A DNA stretch of 64,000 nucleotides from G965218495 sp965218495 (GTDB taxonomy: Bacteria; Bacteroidota; Rhodothermia; Rhodothermales; Bin80). A program made the position numbers and the translations under genes. Within the stretch, counting starts at the first letter, position 1. Each line of letters opens with the position of its first letter. Location of the stretch: assembly GCA_965218495.1 (NCBI GenBank), contig OZ244626.1:2976001-3040000 (forward strand), read 5' to 3'. The notes below the pieces were generated by a model. It saw nothing but the letters and a program-made list of their open reading frames with translations, was not told the origin of the DNA and did no database searches. Below are positions 54,259 through 64,000 of the stretch, piece by piece.

Positions 54259-56436
54259 TGACTTCCGCGGTTTTGCCGAGGGAGGGGCTCCGCCGCCAGC
54301 CAAGATGAGGCGCTGAATCGATCATTGGTCGATTCATCCTGAGGTGTTCAGACTTTGTGTGGATTAGCCGTATTGGGGGCTTCATTGCCCGATTTGGGCC
54401 CCTTTTTGCGCTTTTTTAGGGCAAATCGATCCATGGTGGTACTCCCGGCGTGCGTTGAGACACCAAGGGCGGTAGTGTGCAGTGTTGGATGTGATCCCCA
54501 AAACATGTGCCAGGGCATCACGCTGGCCGTGTCGATTCGGGCGATGCTGATTTGTAGTGTTCAGTCCTATTTAGTGCTTGACATTGTTAAGATGCTGATG
54601 TACCTTAGGGCGTAGCGATACTCGCAGCCATCCCGCGCTCAGCATGTTCGTCCGTACCGTCCGACGCAAGACCACCCAGAACGTTAGCGTACAGATTGTC
54701 GAATCGACCCGCGTACCCGGCAAGGGACCGCGGCAGCGGATCGTCAAGCATATGGGCTCTGCCCCTGAAGGGCCGCTGCTGGAGGCGCTGGTGCGGTTGG
54801 CGCACCGGGCGAAGCTGCGGCTCCTGGAAGAGAGACAGCCCTCCTTGTTTCCCATAGAGTACCTGGCCGAACGTGTGCAAGGGGCCCGCCATGGCAGCCA
54901 GAGCGACCAGCCGCTGCCCATACCCGATGCACGCAAGCTGGCGGAGACCAAACGTCTGACTATGGGCTTTCACGAGGTCTTCGGGGCGCTGTACGATCGG
55001 CTGCACTTTCAGAAGGTCTTCGGGGCCCGCAAGAAGATGGCGGCGCGCCTGTTTCGTCAGGCCGTGCTGATGCGACTGGCCGCGCCGGACTCCAGCAAGC
55101 GCGCGTGCTGTGACAAGCTTTCCAGGCACCATGGCGTGGAAGTGAACCCGGACAAGTTCTACCGCATGATGGACGCGGTCAATGATGACCGGATTGCACG
55201 GCTGCAGTCGATCGTCTCGCATGAAGTGCGCGGACTCTTGCAAGAGCATGTGGACGTCCTCTTTTTCGACGTAACCACGCTTTTCTTCGCCAGCGACAAG
55301 GCCGATGATCTTCGCAAGAAGGGATTCAGCAAAGACGGTAAGCCGCAGAAGGTGCAGGTCGTTCTGGCCTTGTTCCAGAGTGTGGAGGGGCTGCCGATAG
55401 GATATGAGTTGTTTCCAGGTAGCACGACCGATGTGCGCACGCTCAAGCCGGCACTGAAGGCCCTGCGGGAGCGCTTTGAGATAGGCCGGGTGGTCTTGGT
55501 TGCGGACGCCGGGATGCTGAGCCAGGGCAACCTGGACCTGCTCGCCTCCCAGGGTTGGGACTGGGTGGTCGCGGCGCGCCTACGCAGCTTGCCACGCAGG
55601 ATGGAGGCCGAGCTTTTTGAATCCCATGACTGGGTCGCGGTCAGCGAAGATATCAGCGTAACAGAATTGCAATTAAAGGGCCAGCGTCTGGTGTTGCGCC
55701 ACAGCAAGAAGCGGGCGGCCAAGGATGTCCATGAACGTGATAGAATCGTAGAGAAGCTCAAGCGTCGCCTAACGCAAGGCATTAAGGGAAGCGGCAAACG
55801 AGGCCGCTTTCTCAAGGTGGACCGCGATGCCGTGGAGCTGAACCAGGATGCCATTGACCGAGACGCATGCTTTGACGGGCTCCACGGCGTGTGGACCAGC
55901 CTGGATCGCGAAAGCCATCCAGCACAACACATCTATGCGTACTACGGGGAGCTGTGGCGCATCGAAGAGGGCTTTCGCGTGCTCAAGCACACCATGGCGA
56001 CGCGGCCCATCTATCACTGGACTCCCAGCCGCGTCAAGGCCCACATCGCGATTTGCTTCGTCGCTTTTGCCTTGCTGCGCCTGCTGCGCTACCAGCACAA
56101 CACCATGCATGCGGGCCAGGAGCCACTCAGCGAGGCTCGTATCCTGACAGAGCTGAGCGGCGCGCAAGTCTCCCTCATTACCGACACCAGTACGCTGAAG
56201 CAGTATCTGCTCGCCTCTCCGGCCACCGCAGCTCAGCGCACGCTCTACAGCGTAGCCGGACTAAAGTACCCCAGCAGGACCCGCGAGCTGGCCTCTCCCG
56301 ACCAGCTCCCCTAACGAGTCCGGCTACGATCGATAGGGGCCTCAAGGGTTCCCTCAAAATCGGCACGCGTAGTGTTCAGTATTGTATGATGGTCAAGTAT
56401 AACTCATACTATTTTGCACTCAAACCGCGGAAGTCA
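54259..56436 (+). mobile_element. IS1634-like insertion sequence, copy B
   Basis: Terminal repeats TGACTTCCGCGGTTT (54259-54273) and its complement (56422-56436) are perfect over 15 bp. Subterminal GTAGTGTTCAGT direct repeats flank the gene, as in copy A. No target duplication is evident. About 370 bp on the left, between the end and the gene, are non-coding. Confidence 0.7.
54644..56314 (+). CDS. IS1634-family DDE transposase (divergent from copy A)
   Basis: This 556-residue transposase has D209 (LFFDVTTLFFAS), D288 (VLVADAGMLSQGNL) and E441-E442 (WRIEEGFRVLKHTMATRPIY). The N-terminal FVRTVRRKTTQNVSVQIVES matches the family's beta-rich start. It is not a recent duplicate of the gene at 203; the sequences differ throughout. 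ATG 54644 is the natural start. The frame is intact. Confidence 0.88.
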   Translation: MFVRTVRRKTTQNVSVQIVESTRVPGKGPRQRIVKHMGSAPEGPLLEALVRLAHRAKLRLLEERQPSLFPIEYLAERVQGARHGSQSDQPLPIPDARKLAETKRLTMGFHEVFGALYDRLHFQKVFGARKKMAARLFRQAVLMRLAAPDSSKRACCDKLSRHHGVEVNPDKFYRMMDAVNDDRIARLQSIVSHEVRGLLQEHVDVLFFDVTTLFFASDKADDLRKKGFSKDGKPQKVQVVLALFQSVEGLPIGYELFPGSTTDVRTLKPALKALRERFEIGRVVLVADAGMLSQGNLDLLASQGWDWVVAARLRSLPRRMEAELFESHDWVAVSEDISVTELQLKGQRLVLRHSKKRAAKDVHERDRIVEKLKRRLTQGIKGSGKRGRFLKVDRDAVELNQDAIDRDACFDGLHGVWTSLDRESHPAQHIYAYYGELWRIEEGFRVLKHTMATRPIYHWTPSRVKAHIAICFVAFALLRLLRYQHNTMHAGQEPLSEARILTELSGAQVSLITDTSTLKQYLLASPATAAQRTLYSVAGLKYPSRTRELASPDQLP

Positions 56437-56438
56437 AG

Positions 56439-56500
56439 AAAGGTCACGAGGACACATCTCGGAAGACTGGCGGGTGATGAATGTCAATTGTTTTTACCGG
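56439..56500 (+). repeat. 62-bp direct repeat, copy 2
   Basis: Identical to 52674-52735. Its last two bases are shared with the left end of IS256-like copy 4, which begins at 56499, and its left side touches the IS1634-like right end. Confidence 0.75.
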
Positions 56501-56578
56501 GATCGCACAAATTCAAGTTGGGAATTGGAAAGTTGCTGTGGAGGTGGACCCTGGTCTCCACCATTCCTTTCCAACCAT

Positions 56579-57547
56579 ATGAACCCCTCACAGCCTGTCT
56601 TGGGGAGGGCTGAGGCGCCTGCAGACGCCCAGATCAATCCCTCCGGTGACTCGCGGCGGCTTCTGATGAAGCTCTGCACGCACATACTGCAACAATTGAC
56701 CACCGACTGGCCCATTCCGGCAGCGCATCAGCAGCCGGTGCCACCGCCCGTAGTGATCAAGGCCTCTGCGGCGGCCCAGGACACAAAGCCGGACTCGGCG
56801 CAGTTGAATGAAGCGTGGCAGCTGTTGCATTCGCGCAGTCTGCAAGACGACCCAATCGTTGCGATCTGGCTGCGCGGGCTGTGCCCACGCGGCGTTAACA
56901 TCGTTCTTGGAGCGGGTCTGACCATCACGGGCTATCGCCGCATACTTGGCCTGGTAGCGTGCTACCCTGAGAACGTCTCTGCTCTTACGTCCTTTGTGCA
57001 GTCGCTGTCCGATCGTGGTCTTTCGGCCGCCGACGGGCTGCTCTGTGTGCTGCCCAGCAGTACGGGACTGCAATCGGCGGTGCGCCAGGTGTTTGGCGCC
57101 AGGGTCGCTATACAGCGCTGTCTCAATACGCTATTGGATCAAGTCACCTGTGGTCTTCCGGAAGACCTTGTTCCTGTGTATCGCAATCGCCTCCGCCAGG
57201 CATGGAATGGGTTCGATGCCCGGGAAGCTGAACGCGCACTCACCCGTATTCACCAGGACTTGACGCGCGTCAATCGGTCCGCAGCGAAGGTTCTATGGGA
57301 GGGCCTGGAGCAATCTCTGACGATTCAACGCACGGGCATGCTGCTCAAGCTCGACAGGGGGCTGCGCGTGATGCGCTTCATGGATGCCATCGGTCGCAGG
57401 TTGCAGGCCCCGGCCAGCGCCGTTTTCCAGCAACGCGAACAGATGGCACTGGCGCTGTTGGAACACGAGGCTCAGCTGCGCCGTGTGGCCCATGCGGCCC
57501 ATCTGCCACAACTTCGTGAGACTCTCATCAACCTCAACGCCGTATGA
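56579..57547 (+). CDS. Dead IS256 transposase paralogue (orf1, copy 4)
   Basis: This 322-residue copy of orf1 starts at ATG 56579 and shows the same replaced catalytic positions and the same ATGATGA overlap. An open frame upstream to 56414 crosses the element end and the 62-bp repeat and is not taken as coding. The frame is intact. Confidence 0.75.
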   Translation: MNPSQPVLGRAEAPADAQINPSGDSRRLLMKLCTHILQQLTTDWPIPAAHQQPVPPPVVIKASAAAQDTKPDSAQLNEAWQLLHSRSLQDDPIVAIWLRGLCPRGVNIVLGAGLTITGYRRILGLVACYPENVSALTSFVQSLSDRGLSAADGLLCVLPSSTGLQSAVRQVFGARVAIQRCLNTLLDQVTCGLPEDLVPVYRNRLRQAWNGFDAREAERALTRIHQDLTRVNRSAAKVLWEGLEQSLTIQRTGMLLKLDRGLRVMRFMDAIGRRLQAPASAVFQQREQMALALLEHEAQLRRVAHAAHLPQLRETLINLNAV

Positions 57548-58860
57548 TGACCCATACCCCTATGCTGGATCAATCACTCATCGAGGACCTTCACGGGCTT
57601 GCGCAGAGGAATTTCATCGGCCTGGCCAGCTGCCTTGGATATCTCGATGATCTTCTTACCAAGATGGCCACATGGGTCATGGAGGCCGAGGCCCACTTCA
57701 TATGCGGCGCACGTGGGAAGCACCGTAAGACCGGCTTTCAGCGCTGGGGGACGAATCCGGGTTCCATCCGCGTCGGTTTGGAGCGCATTGCGGTCCGCGT
57801 TCCGCGCGTACGGAATGTACGAACCCGAAGGGAGCGTCCTCTGCAAACGTACCGCCTTTTGCGCGAGCGTGGGCTTATGGACCGGGAAAGCGTGGTAAGA
57901 AGGTTGCTGTGTGGACTCTCGCGGCGCAATTACAGGCAGGCGGCCCAAGTCTTCACCGATAGTATGGGGTTGAGTGCCAGCAGCATAGGCAACGCCTTCA
58001 TGACGCAGACGGCAGCGCTACTGAAGGCATTTGAGACGCGCCGATTCGATCAGCACACCTTTGCGGTGCTCCTGCTTGATGGCAAGTATCTGGCCGATAT
58101 GCAGATGATAGTAGCGATGGGCATCACGACCGAGGGCGAGAAGGTCGTCCTGGGCTTTGCGGAAAGCCGTACCGAGAACAGTGCGCAGGTGGAATCGCTG
58201 TTGCAGGATCTGTTGCATCGGGGCTTCACCCATACCGACAAGCTGTTGGTACAGGTGGACGGCAGCCGCGGGCTTCGCAAGGGGATCGGCGCGGTGTTTG
58301 GGAATGCGGTCGTATTCCAGCGCTGCCAATGGCACAAGCGTACCAATGTGACGCGTCACATCAAAAACGAGCCAGTGGCCACGCATATGAAGCGTCGGCT
58401 TCAGGCGGCATGGGAGCTACCCACGTACAAGGAGGCACGGGCGGCGCTTGTGTCGCTGCATGGAGCGCTGCAGCGATCGTATCCGAAAGCCGCACGCAGT
58501 CTGGAGGAGGGTTTGGAGGATACGCTGACACTTCACCGGTTGGGGGTGCGGAACCAGGCTGTCAGAGACAGTCTGAAGACGACGAACATCATCGAGAACC
58601 TCAACAGCGTTATTGCGAACCGATCACGGAACGTGAAGCGCTGGGGATCATCGGGGATGCGTCAGCGCTGGTGCGGAGCGATATTCATGCAGTACGAGTC
58701 GAATCTGAAGCCGATACGCCGGGAGGACATGAAGGAGCTGACCCAGGCGCTGACCACCTCCGGGGGTCGAGGGGCTAGTGGGGATTCGGTCTGCCAGCCC
58801 CAAAGGACTGCAAAGGCAACACCTGGCGCTCAATGCCCGCGCGCAGTAGTGCGCTGCTGA
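57544..58860 (+). CDS. IS256-family transposase (orf2, copy 4)
   Basis: This 438-residue transposase has all DDE and CxxH residues; differences from copy 1 are scattered (ADMQ after the first Asp, KNEPVATHMK). The frame is intact and probably functional. Confidence 0.92.
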   Translation: MMTHTPMLDQSLIEDLHGLAQRNFIGLASCLGYLDDLLTKMATWVMEAEAHFICGARGKHRKTGFQRWGTNPGSIRVGLERIAVRVPRVRNVRTRRERPLQTYRLLRERGLMDRESVVRRLLCGLSRRNYRQAAQVFTDSMGLSASSIGNAFMTQTAALLKAFETRRFDQHTFAVLLLDGKYLADMQMIVAMGITTEGEKVVLGFAESRTENSAQVESLLQDLLHRGFTHTDKLLVQVDGSRGLRKGIGAVFGNAVVFQRCQWHKRTNVTRHIKNEPVATHMKRRLQAAWELPTYKEARAALVSLHGALQRSYPKAARSLEEGLEDTLTLHRLGVRNQAVRDSLKTTNIIENLNSVIANRSRNVKRWGSSGMRQRWCGAIFMQYESNLKPIRREDMKELTQALTTSGGRGASGDSVCQPQRTAKATPGAQCPRAVVRC

Positions 58861-59367
58861 CGCTGGCAAAAGCAAAACCCGCAGCTGTCCGGACGCTCTG
58901 AGGCGCTGCACCCTGCCACGATCGCCGCTTACGCGTGCAATCAGAGGATTCCTGCGGGATTTCGTGCCCGAGAAGTCACTCCACGAGCCTGCCTGCGCCC
59001 GAAAATCCGCGTGTGAGCACGCATTTGGGCCCATATAAGCTTGCACCGTCCCATTTGCACCCACACACTCGGCCCGTAGCGCCATCCATTGCCAAAAGAT
59101 ATCTACTTTGAGGGCCCATCTTGGCAGAAGCCGCCGAAACCCAACTTAAAAATGTGCAATCCCTAGCAGGAATTATAGGTTTCATTTATGTAAGTCCCCA
59201 GCCATCAGTTGGCCTCATGAATCGATCTCGGTACTGGGGTAACACTCGGCTCCATCCATGCCGGAACAGACTGCCGTAGCTAAGATTAAAGCGCGCCGCG
59301 AACTAGTCCTGATAACCTTGGCGCGCGTAAATTCCATCGACCACGCGCGGCTACAAACCGAACAGTC

Positions 59368-62300
59368 ATGAAAAGAACGACAGTCTATTGTTCCCTCGTC
59401 GTAGCGCTCCTGGTGGTACCAGTCCTGGTAGGCATGCTGGGGACTCAGGGTCCGGCGTACAACTCATTGGCAACCCGGTCGGAAGTATCGCACCGTGTGA
59501 CCAGTTCACATGGACACCCAGACCTGTTCTCTAAGATTCACGATGAAATGCGGGGCCTAACGCAGGGCGATGTGTATCCAATGAATTACCAGATAGCAGA
59601 ATATCAAAAAGCCCGTGCTGCACTGAACGGCCCAGGGAGTGCCATCGCGTGGCAGAGTCGCGGTCCAGCCAACGTTGGTGGCCGCACACGTGCCATCGTG
59701 GTCGATCCAGACGATCCTGACCTGAAGACATGGTATACTGGTGCTGTTGGCGGGGGCGTGTGGAAAACGGAAGATGGCGGTATGCGCTGGACATCCCTGA
59801 CCGACCATCTGCCAAATCTGGGCGTATCCTGTCTGGCCATGGCCGAGAGCGATCACGATGTCATGTATATGGGCACCGGCGAGGGATTCGGCAACGTCGA
59901 TGCTGTGTCAGGAAGTGGCATATTCAAGTCAACGAATCGTGGCGATTCGTGGGAACAGCTGATGGCGACGGCTACGGATCGCAGATTTCGCTATGTGAAT
60001 CGGTTGGCGATTGATCCGACTGATCACGGCGTGGTAATCGCCGCCACCAATGAAGGCATTTACCGAACCACCGATGGTGGCATGACGTGGACGGAAGTGT
60101 ACAGTACGGACGCAAGTGTTCAGGATCTGAAGCCGCAACCAGGCAACTTTGATGTCCAGATTGCAACATTGAAGGGCAAGGCCATATTGCGCTCGACGGA
60201 CGGAGGGCAGAGTTGGGCACGTGCGTTTATTGGATTTCTTGGTGTCCGGGGAGGCCTTGAGTCCGGGCGTATGGAGATTGCCTGGTCGCCGTCTGAACCA
60301 GAAACGGTCCATGTATTGGCTGATAAGAGTGCAATTCATATGGGCTTAATTCGCAGCGACGATGCAGGCCTCACTTGGACGCCGACGTTTGATCACGATG
60401 AGGACCAATACGCCCCGACCAACCCGCTTGGCCCGCAAGGCTGGCATAACCAAGCCATTGCGGTTCATCCGTATTCTCCTGACACGGTATTTGTAGGCGG
60501 ATCTCGACTATTGAGGATTGTATACGGCTCCAGAGAGCGGGACGAAACCGGGCCGCGGGGGATATTCTTTGGGGAGTCGGACGATTTCATGTCCTTTTTG
60601 CGCGTCCGCGGGGCGGTGCTCTATACGGGCATCGTTGTCCTTGGAATCAACCAGTCCGATGTCACCAATGTCGACGAGGAGGACTATGTCTCAATAGACT
60701 TCAGGTTCGGTCAGGGAACGCAGAAGGCACACGCCTTCACAGTTGCGAGAGATGGGGGCACCAATGGCGATGGCGGCGCGGGTATTGGATATGCTGACTA
60801 TATGTATTCAGGATATGTCGAGGTGCCGTTCCAGGTATGGGATACGGACAATGACCGTCAGCTGATGGTCTCCTTTCGCGATCAGGCCGCTGATTCCGTC
60901 TGGAACCTGATCCCGCGCCAAACACAAGGACTGCGTGATGGACAGAGCCGAGAGTATCTGTTTGTCCATAAGTATGACTACGACGACAGCGCGCCGCATG
61001 CTGCCATTAGTCAGGATGGCGGCGTGGCAGATGGGATGCTCTACTACATGTGGCCGCATCTGGCAGCGGGAGCAACATGGGATCCAGGCAATTTGCCGGT
61101 AACGGACCTCACCATCGCGTATGCAAGGGGGAAAGCAAGAGAGCGAATAGTGACTAGAAACTTTGACCCGAACGAGGACACGCATTCGGGTCATCATAAC
61201 ATTACGATCCTCCCCATAGATCGGACCTCCAACGAATTCTATGTCCTAAGCGCCAATGACGGAGGTGTAGCCTCCTCTATGGACGGCGGAGATTCTTTTG
61301 TGGAATTAGACGCCGACGATTCGGGGTACAATACGTCCCAGTTCTTCAGTGTGGCTAAACGTCCGGGCGTAAACATGTATCTCGGCGGAGCTCAGGACAA
61401 TGGCACGTGGCGTAGCGAAGTCAACCCGGATGCTGGAGCAGGCTGGAAGGCGCAAATAGGTGGCTACGGATTCGACGCCGTTTGGCACGCTACGGATGAG
61501 AGAAAGCTTCTGGGGACGGGACAGCACACTTTTATTCTGCGATCCACTGACAGCGGCGGCTCCTGGAGATCGGCCATGCGCGGACTTCCCCAAAGCAATC
61601 CGTTCTTTCCTACTCCGTTTGCTACGTCGCTCGGCTATTCGGACCGGGCACCGGACCGAGTCTTCACATTGGAACGCTCTGGAGTCTGGCGCTCGGACGA
61701 CTTTGGACAAAACTGGACTGGCACCGCCATTGCCGAGAAATGGGGCTTTTCGCACGTCGGCAGAGTCCGGGTCTCCAAATCCAACCCGGATGTGGTCTGG
61801 GCAGGCTACTATATGAATGCCCAGTACACGCTACACGTGTCCACGGATGCAGGTCAGAGCTTCGCGCCAGTAGTGACCCCCGACTTTCACCCGGATGCCC
61901 TCTTGTCAGGGCTGAATACCCATCCGTCGGAAGATAGCACGGGCTATGCACTGTTTTCGCGATATAGCAGGCCAAAGATCCTGGAAACAAGGGATTTCGG
62001 AAGCACGTGGGAAGACCTTTCAGGCTTCGTAGGATCAACTGGCGGGCAAAGCACGAACGGTTTCCCGAATGTAGGTGTGTATGACCTCCTCGTTATGCCG
62101 GGGAATCCGCATGTGCTGTGGGCAGCTACGGACATAGGCATATTCAAGTCAACAAGTCGCGGCAATAGTTGGGTCTACGCCGACAACGGGCTGCCAGCCG
62201 TCTCTGTGTGGCAGCTGGATGTACGGGATGACCAGATTTTGGCCGCCACGCATGGCCGTGGCGTATGGACTGCCCCGCTTAGCGAGGTGGATGTGGCCAC

Positions 62301-62592
62301 CGAAGATGCACTCGCAGAAGTGCCCGCCACCTTTAGTATGGAGCAGAACTATCCCAACCCGTTCAATCCTACTACGACCATCAGCTTTTCGGTGCCGGCA
62401 GAGGCGCGTGTAAGAATTTCAGTCTTCGACGTCACGGGGCGCAGAGTGGCGACGCTGGCCGACAGAGTATATTCACCGGGCGTACACGAGCTTGACTGGG
62501 AAGCGGGCGCCTTCGCGAGTGGCATCTACTTCTATCGCATGGAGTCAGACGCGCGACTGATCCAGACCCGGAAGATGACTCTCGTAAAGTAG
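59368..62592 (+). CDS. Secreted VPS10/BNR-repeat protein with type IX sorting domain
   Basis: This 1,074-residue protein has a signal peptide (CSLVVALLVVPVLVGMLGTQ). Repeated BNR/Asp-box motifs follow (GGVWKTEDGGMRWTSL, GIFKSTNRGDSWEQL, GIYRTTDGGMTWTEV, ILRSTDGGQSWARA, ILRSTDSGGSWRSA), forming a sortilin-like propeller. A degenerate stretch near 400-560 may be an inserted domain. The final 85 residues are a Por/type IX secretion sorting domain (NYPNPFNPTTTISFSV, then LDWEAGAFASGIYFYRM). It is probably translocated across the outer membrane and anchored or released; the substrate is unknown. Its promoter region (59164-59367) directly follows IS256-like copy 4. It is the best lineage marker in the window. 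Confidence 0.88.
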   Translation: MKRTTVYCSLVVALLVVPVLVGMLGTQGPAYNSLATRSEVSHRVTSSHGHPDLFSKIHDEMRGLTQGDVYPMNYQIAEYQKARAALNGPGSAIAWQSRGPANVGGRTRAIVVDPDDPDLKTWYTGAVGGGVWKTEDGGMRWTSLTDHLPNLGVSCLAMAESDHDVMYMGTGEGFGNVDAVSGSGIFKSTNRGDSWEQLMATATDRRFRYVNRLAIDPTDHGVVIAATNEGIYRTTDGGMTWTEVYSTDASVQDLKPQPGNFDVQIATLKGKAILRSTDGGQSWARAFIGFLGVRGGLESGRMEIAWSPSEPETVHVLADKSAIHMGLIRSDDAGLTWTPTFDHDEDQYAPTNPLGPQGWHNQAIAVHPYSPDTVFVGGSRLLRIVYGSRERDETGPRGIFFGESDDFMSFLRVRGAVLYTGIVVLGINQSDVTNVDEEDYVSIDFRFGQGTQKAHAFTVARDGGTNGDGGAGIGYADYMYSGYVEVPFQVWDTDNDRQLMVSFRDQAADSVWNLIPRQTQGLRDGQSREYLFVHKYDYDDSAPHAAISQDGGVADGMLYYMWPHLAAGATWDPGNLPVTDLTIAYARGKARERIVTRNFDPNEDTHSGHHNITILPIDRTSNEFYVLSANDGGVASSMDGGDSFVELDADDSGYNTSQFFSVAKRPGVNMYLGGAQDNGTWRSEVNPDAGAGWKAQIGGYGFDAVWHATDERKLLGTGQHTFILRSTDSGGSWRSAMRGLPQSNPFFPTPFATSLGYSDRAPDRVFTLERSGVWRSDDFGQNWTGTAIAEKWGFSHVGRVRVSKSNPDVVWAGYYMNAQYTLHVSTDAGQSFAPVVTPDFHPDALLSGLNTHPSEDSTGYALFSRYSRPKILETRDFGSTWEDLSGFVGSTGGQSTNGFPNVGVYDLLVMPGNPHVLWAATDIGIFKSTSRGNSWVYADNGLPAVSVWQLDVRDDQILAATHGRGVWTAPLSEVDVATEDALAEVPATFSMEQNYPNPFNPTTTISFSVPAEARVRISVFDVTGRRVATLADRVYSPGVHELDWEAGAFASGIYFYRMESDARLIQTRKMTLVK

Positions 62593-62957
62593 CGCGCATA
62601 GCAGCCCTTGCTGCCTGCAGGCTGTAGTCCTTCCTGTTTTCCCACGGCCACCACGGATGTGCTCACGGTAACCAGTGTCGTTCCGCACGGGACGCCTGCG
62701 GTGGGCGGCGCCATGGTGTCGGGAAGCAACCTCACGCCATGGACGGTGACGGTCCCCTCCGCCTTCGCGTCCACCACCATAGGCACGGCGCCTGACGATT
62801 TGAGCTTCGCCGGAACCTGGGCCGAAGGGAGCGCCGCCGCCGGCCCCTTCACGCAGGGCGGTAGCCCGGATAAATCACCAGGGTATCGACAATGGGAACC
62901 ATAGCGCCACGTAAGTGTATGATGTGCAATCAGTTATAACCATCCTTTGCACTGCAA
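62593..62957. other. Intergenic region and putative left end of an IS1380 element
   Basis: No supportable gene. A minus-strand frame (VPMVVDAKAEGTVTVHGVRL) has some protein-like character but no family. The left end of the IS1380 element probably lies near 62880 (CCAGGGTATCG); its partner end is outside the window. Confidence 0.4.
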
Positions 62958-64000
62958 ATGAGCAAAACAGACTGTCATACTGAAGAGCTTCGTTTCGAGG
63001 ACTTGGGACGGCGTAAAGTGGTCGGAAAGTTCGACGGCGGCCCTATGTCCTCGGACGCAGGTGCGCTGCTGTTACGGGAGGCCGACCGGATGTTCGACGT
63101 CATAGGCCGCTTTGCCGCCTGCTTCACCGACCACCGTGATCCCAGCAGGGTCGAGCATACCGTGGAGGCGATGCTCAGGCAACGTGTCTACGCGATATGC
63201 TTGGGCTACGAAGACGTTAACGACCATGACCGTCTGCGGGACGATCCCGTGTTGGCCATGGGCGTGGGCTGCGAAGATGTAACAGGTGCGCACCGGGCAC
63301 GGGAACGCGACCAGGGACATCCGCTGGCGAGTTCGAGCACACTGAGCCGACTGGAGCTCGGCTCCAAAGGAGGGGCCGCATCGCATAGGTACAAGCGCAT
63401 CGTAGCGGACCCTGAAAAGATCGACACCATGCTCGCGGACTTGTTCATGGATGTAACGGGCGAGCAGCCAGAGCATATCGTGTTGGATCTCGATGCTACC
63501 GATGACGCGATTCACGGCCAGCAGGAGGGGCGCTTCTTTCATGGTTACTATGGCCACTACTGCTACTTACCGCTGTACATCGTTAGCGGCAAGCATGTGC
63601 TGGCCGCTCGTCTGCGCCCCTCCAACATTGACGCATCAGCGGGCACGATAGAGGAGTTGGCGCCAGTGATAGCGCGTATCCGTGCGCGGTGGCCGCAGGT
63701 GCCCATCTGGATTCGTGCAGATGCAGGATTCTGCCGCGATGATATCATGGCATGGTGCGAAGCACAGGGCCTGCACTACATCATTGGTATGCCGCTCAAT
63801 GCGCGGCTGAAACGCATCGTTGAGGAGGCTATGGAGCAGAGTCGGGCCACCTGCGAGGCCAGCGGGCAGCCTTCGCGGCGCTTCCGCAGCTTCGAGTACC
63901 AGACGAAGGACAGCTGGAGCTGTGCTCGGCGCGTGATAGCCAAGGCGGAATGGCTGCCTGGACCGCGCGGCTATAACGCGCGATTCGTGGTCACCAATTT
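62958..64000 (+). CDS. IS1380-family transposase, partial at window end
   Basis: From ATG 62958 the frame (MSKTDCHTEELRFEDLGRRK) stays open to the window edge, 347 codons. It shows the family's FDGGPMSSDAGALLLREAD region and catalytic Asp residues in HIVLDLDATDDAIHG and WIRADAGFCRDDIM. It is a different lineage from the IS1380 transposase at 27693. The catalytic Glu and C-terminus are beyond the window. Confidence 0.88.
   Translation, partial: MSKTDCHTEELRFEDLGRRKVVGKFDGGPMSSDAGALLLREADRMFDVIGRFAACFTDHRDPSRVEHTVEAMLRQRVYAICLGYEDVNDHDRLRDDPVLAMGVGCEDVTGAHRARERDQGHPLASSSTLSRLELGSKGGAASHRYKRIVADPEKIDTMLADLFMDVTGEQPEHIVLDLDATDDAIHGQQEGRFFHGYYGHYCYLPLYIVSGKHVLAARLRPSNIDASAGTIEELAPVIARIRARWPQVPIWIRADAGFCRDDIMAWCEAQGLHYIIGMPLNARLKRIVEEAMEQSRATCEASGQPSRRFRSFEYQTKDSWSCARRVIAKAEWLPGPRGYNARFVVTN

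Larger units (their letters stand above)
56499..59163 (+). mobile_element. Two-gene IS256-like element, copy 4
   Basis: This 2,665-bp element has the same ends as copy 1. Flanks TTTTTACC and TAGCAGGA do not match, so a target duplication is absent, suggesting rearrangement. It lies between the 62-bp repeat and the promoter region of the secreted BNR protein. Confidence 0.9.

Noticed and set aside
62532..62852. Minus-strand 106-codon frame downstream of the BNR gene
   Set aside because: It overlaps the end of that gene and has low-complexity composition; at most a fragment.

Overview
The window reads as an insertion-sequence-riddled accessory region from a member of the FCB group, most likely a Rhodothermota/Bacteroidota-type bacterium. 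The evidence is a 1,074-residue VPS10/BNR-like secreted protein with a type IX secretion C-terminal domain (NYPNPFNPTTTISF), several six-bladed beta-propeller exported proteins, a MacB/FtsX-type permease, and weak Shine-Dalgarno sites with frequent GTG/TTG starts. All family assignments were made by reading the translations; no database search was run.

Layout. 1-6.2 kb: an IS1634-type element that truncates a response-regulator gene, an AAA ATPase, a conserved hypothetical and a tRNA 3' fragment. 6.3-12.7 kb: a minus-strand operon (DUF4238 protein, degraded HhH-GPD glycosylase-like gene, GHKL ATPase/histidine kinase, receiver-domain protein), the last gene split by an ISL3 element. 12.9-18.0 kb: an EcoRII/Dcm/Vsr-type restriction-modification operon broken by two copies of a two-gene IS256-like element. 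18.0-31.0 kb: a propeller lipoprotein, an IS3 element, and an ImmA-type/PIN (DUF4411) toxin-antitoxin pair whose toxin holds a third IS256-like copy that itself carries an IS1380 element. 31.3-40.2 kb: two hsdM-HEPN-MNT loci flanking an AAA_14/DUF4143 gene and a coupled 1,312-residue P-loop NTPase with a C-terminal PD-(D/E)xK-like motif. 40.2-41.7 kb: integrase and FG-GAP debris. 41.7-52.7 kb: an ABC efflux operon, three propeller genes, an IS1595 transposase and a BlaI/BlaR1 remnant that keeps its promoter-operator. 52.8-64 kb: ISL3, IS1634-like and IS256-like copies, the secreted BNR protein, and an IS1380 transposase running off the window.

Together the first 41 kb look like a decaying defence island. 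Restriction, toxin-antitoxin, NTPase-nuclease and phosphorelay-like modules were hit repeatedly by transposition, yet several can be reconstructed in frame because the 8-bp target duplications are still readable. The most unusual item is the IS256-like element. Each of its four copies carries the active transposase (D179, D239, E351) preceded by an overlapping paralogue in which the aligned catalytic residues are gone. The second is the AAA_14 plus giant NTPase-nuclease operon, which has an inverted repeat just upstream of its start.
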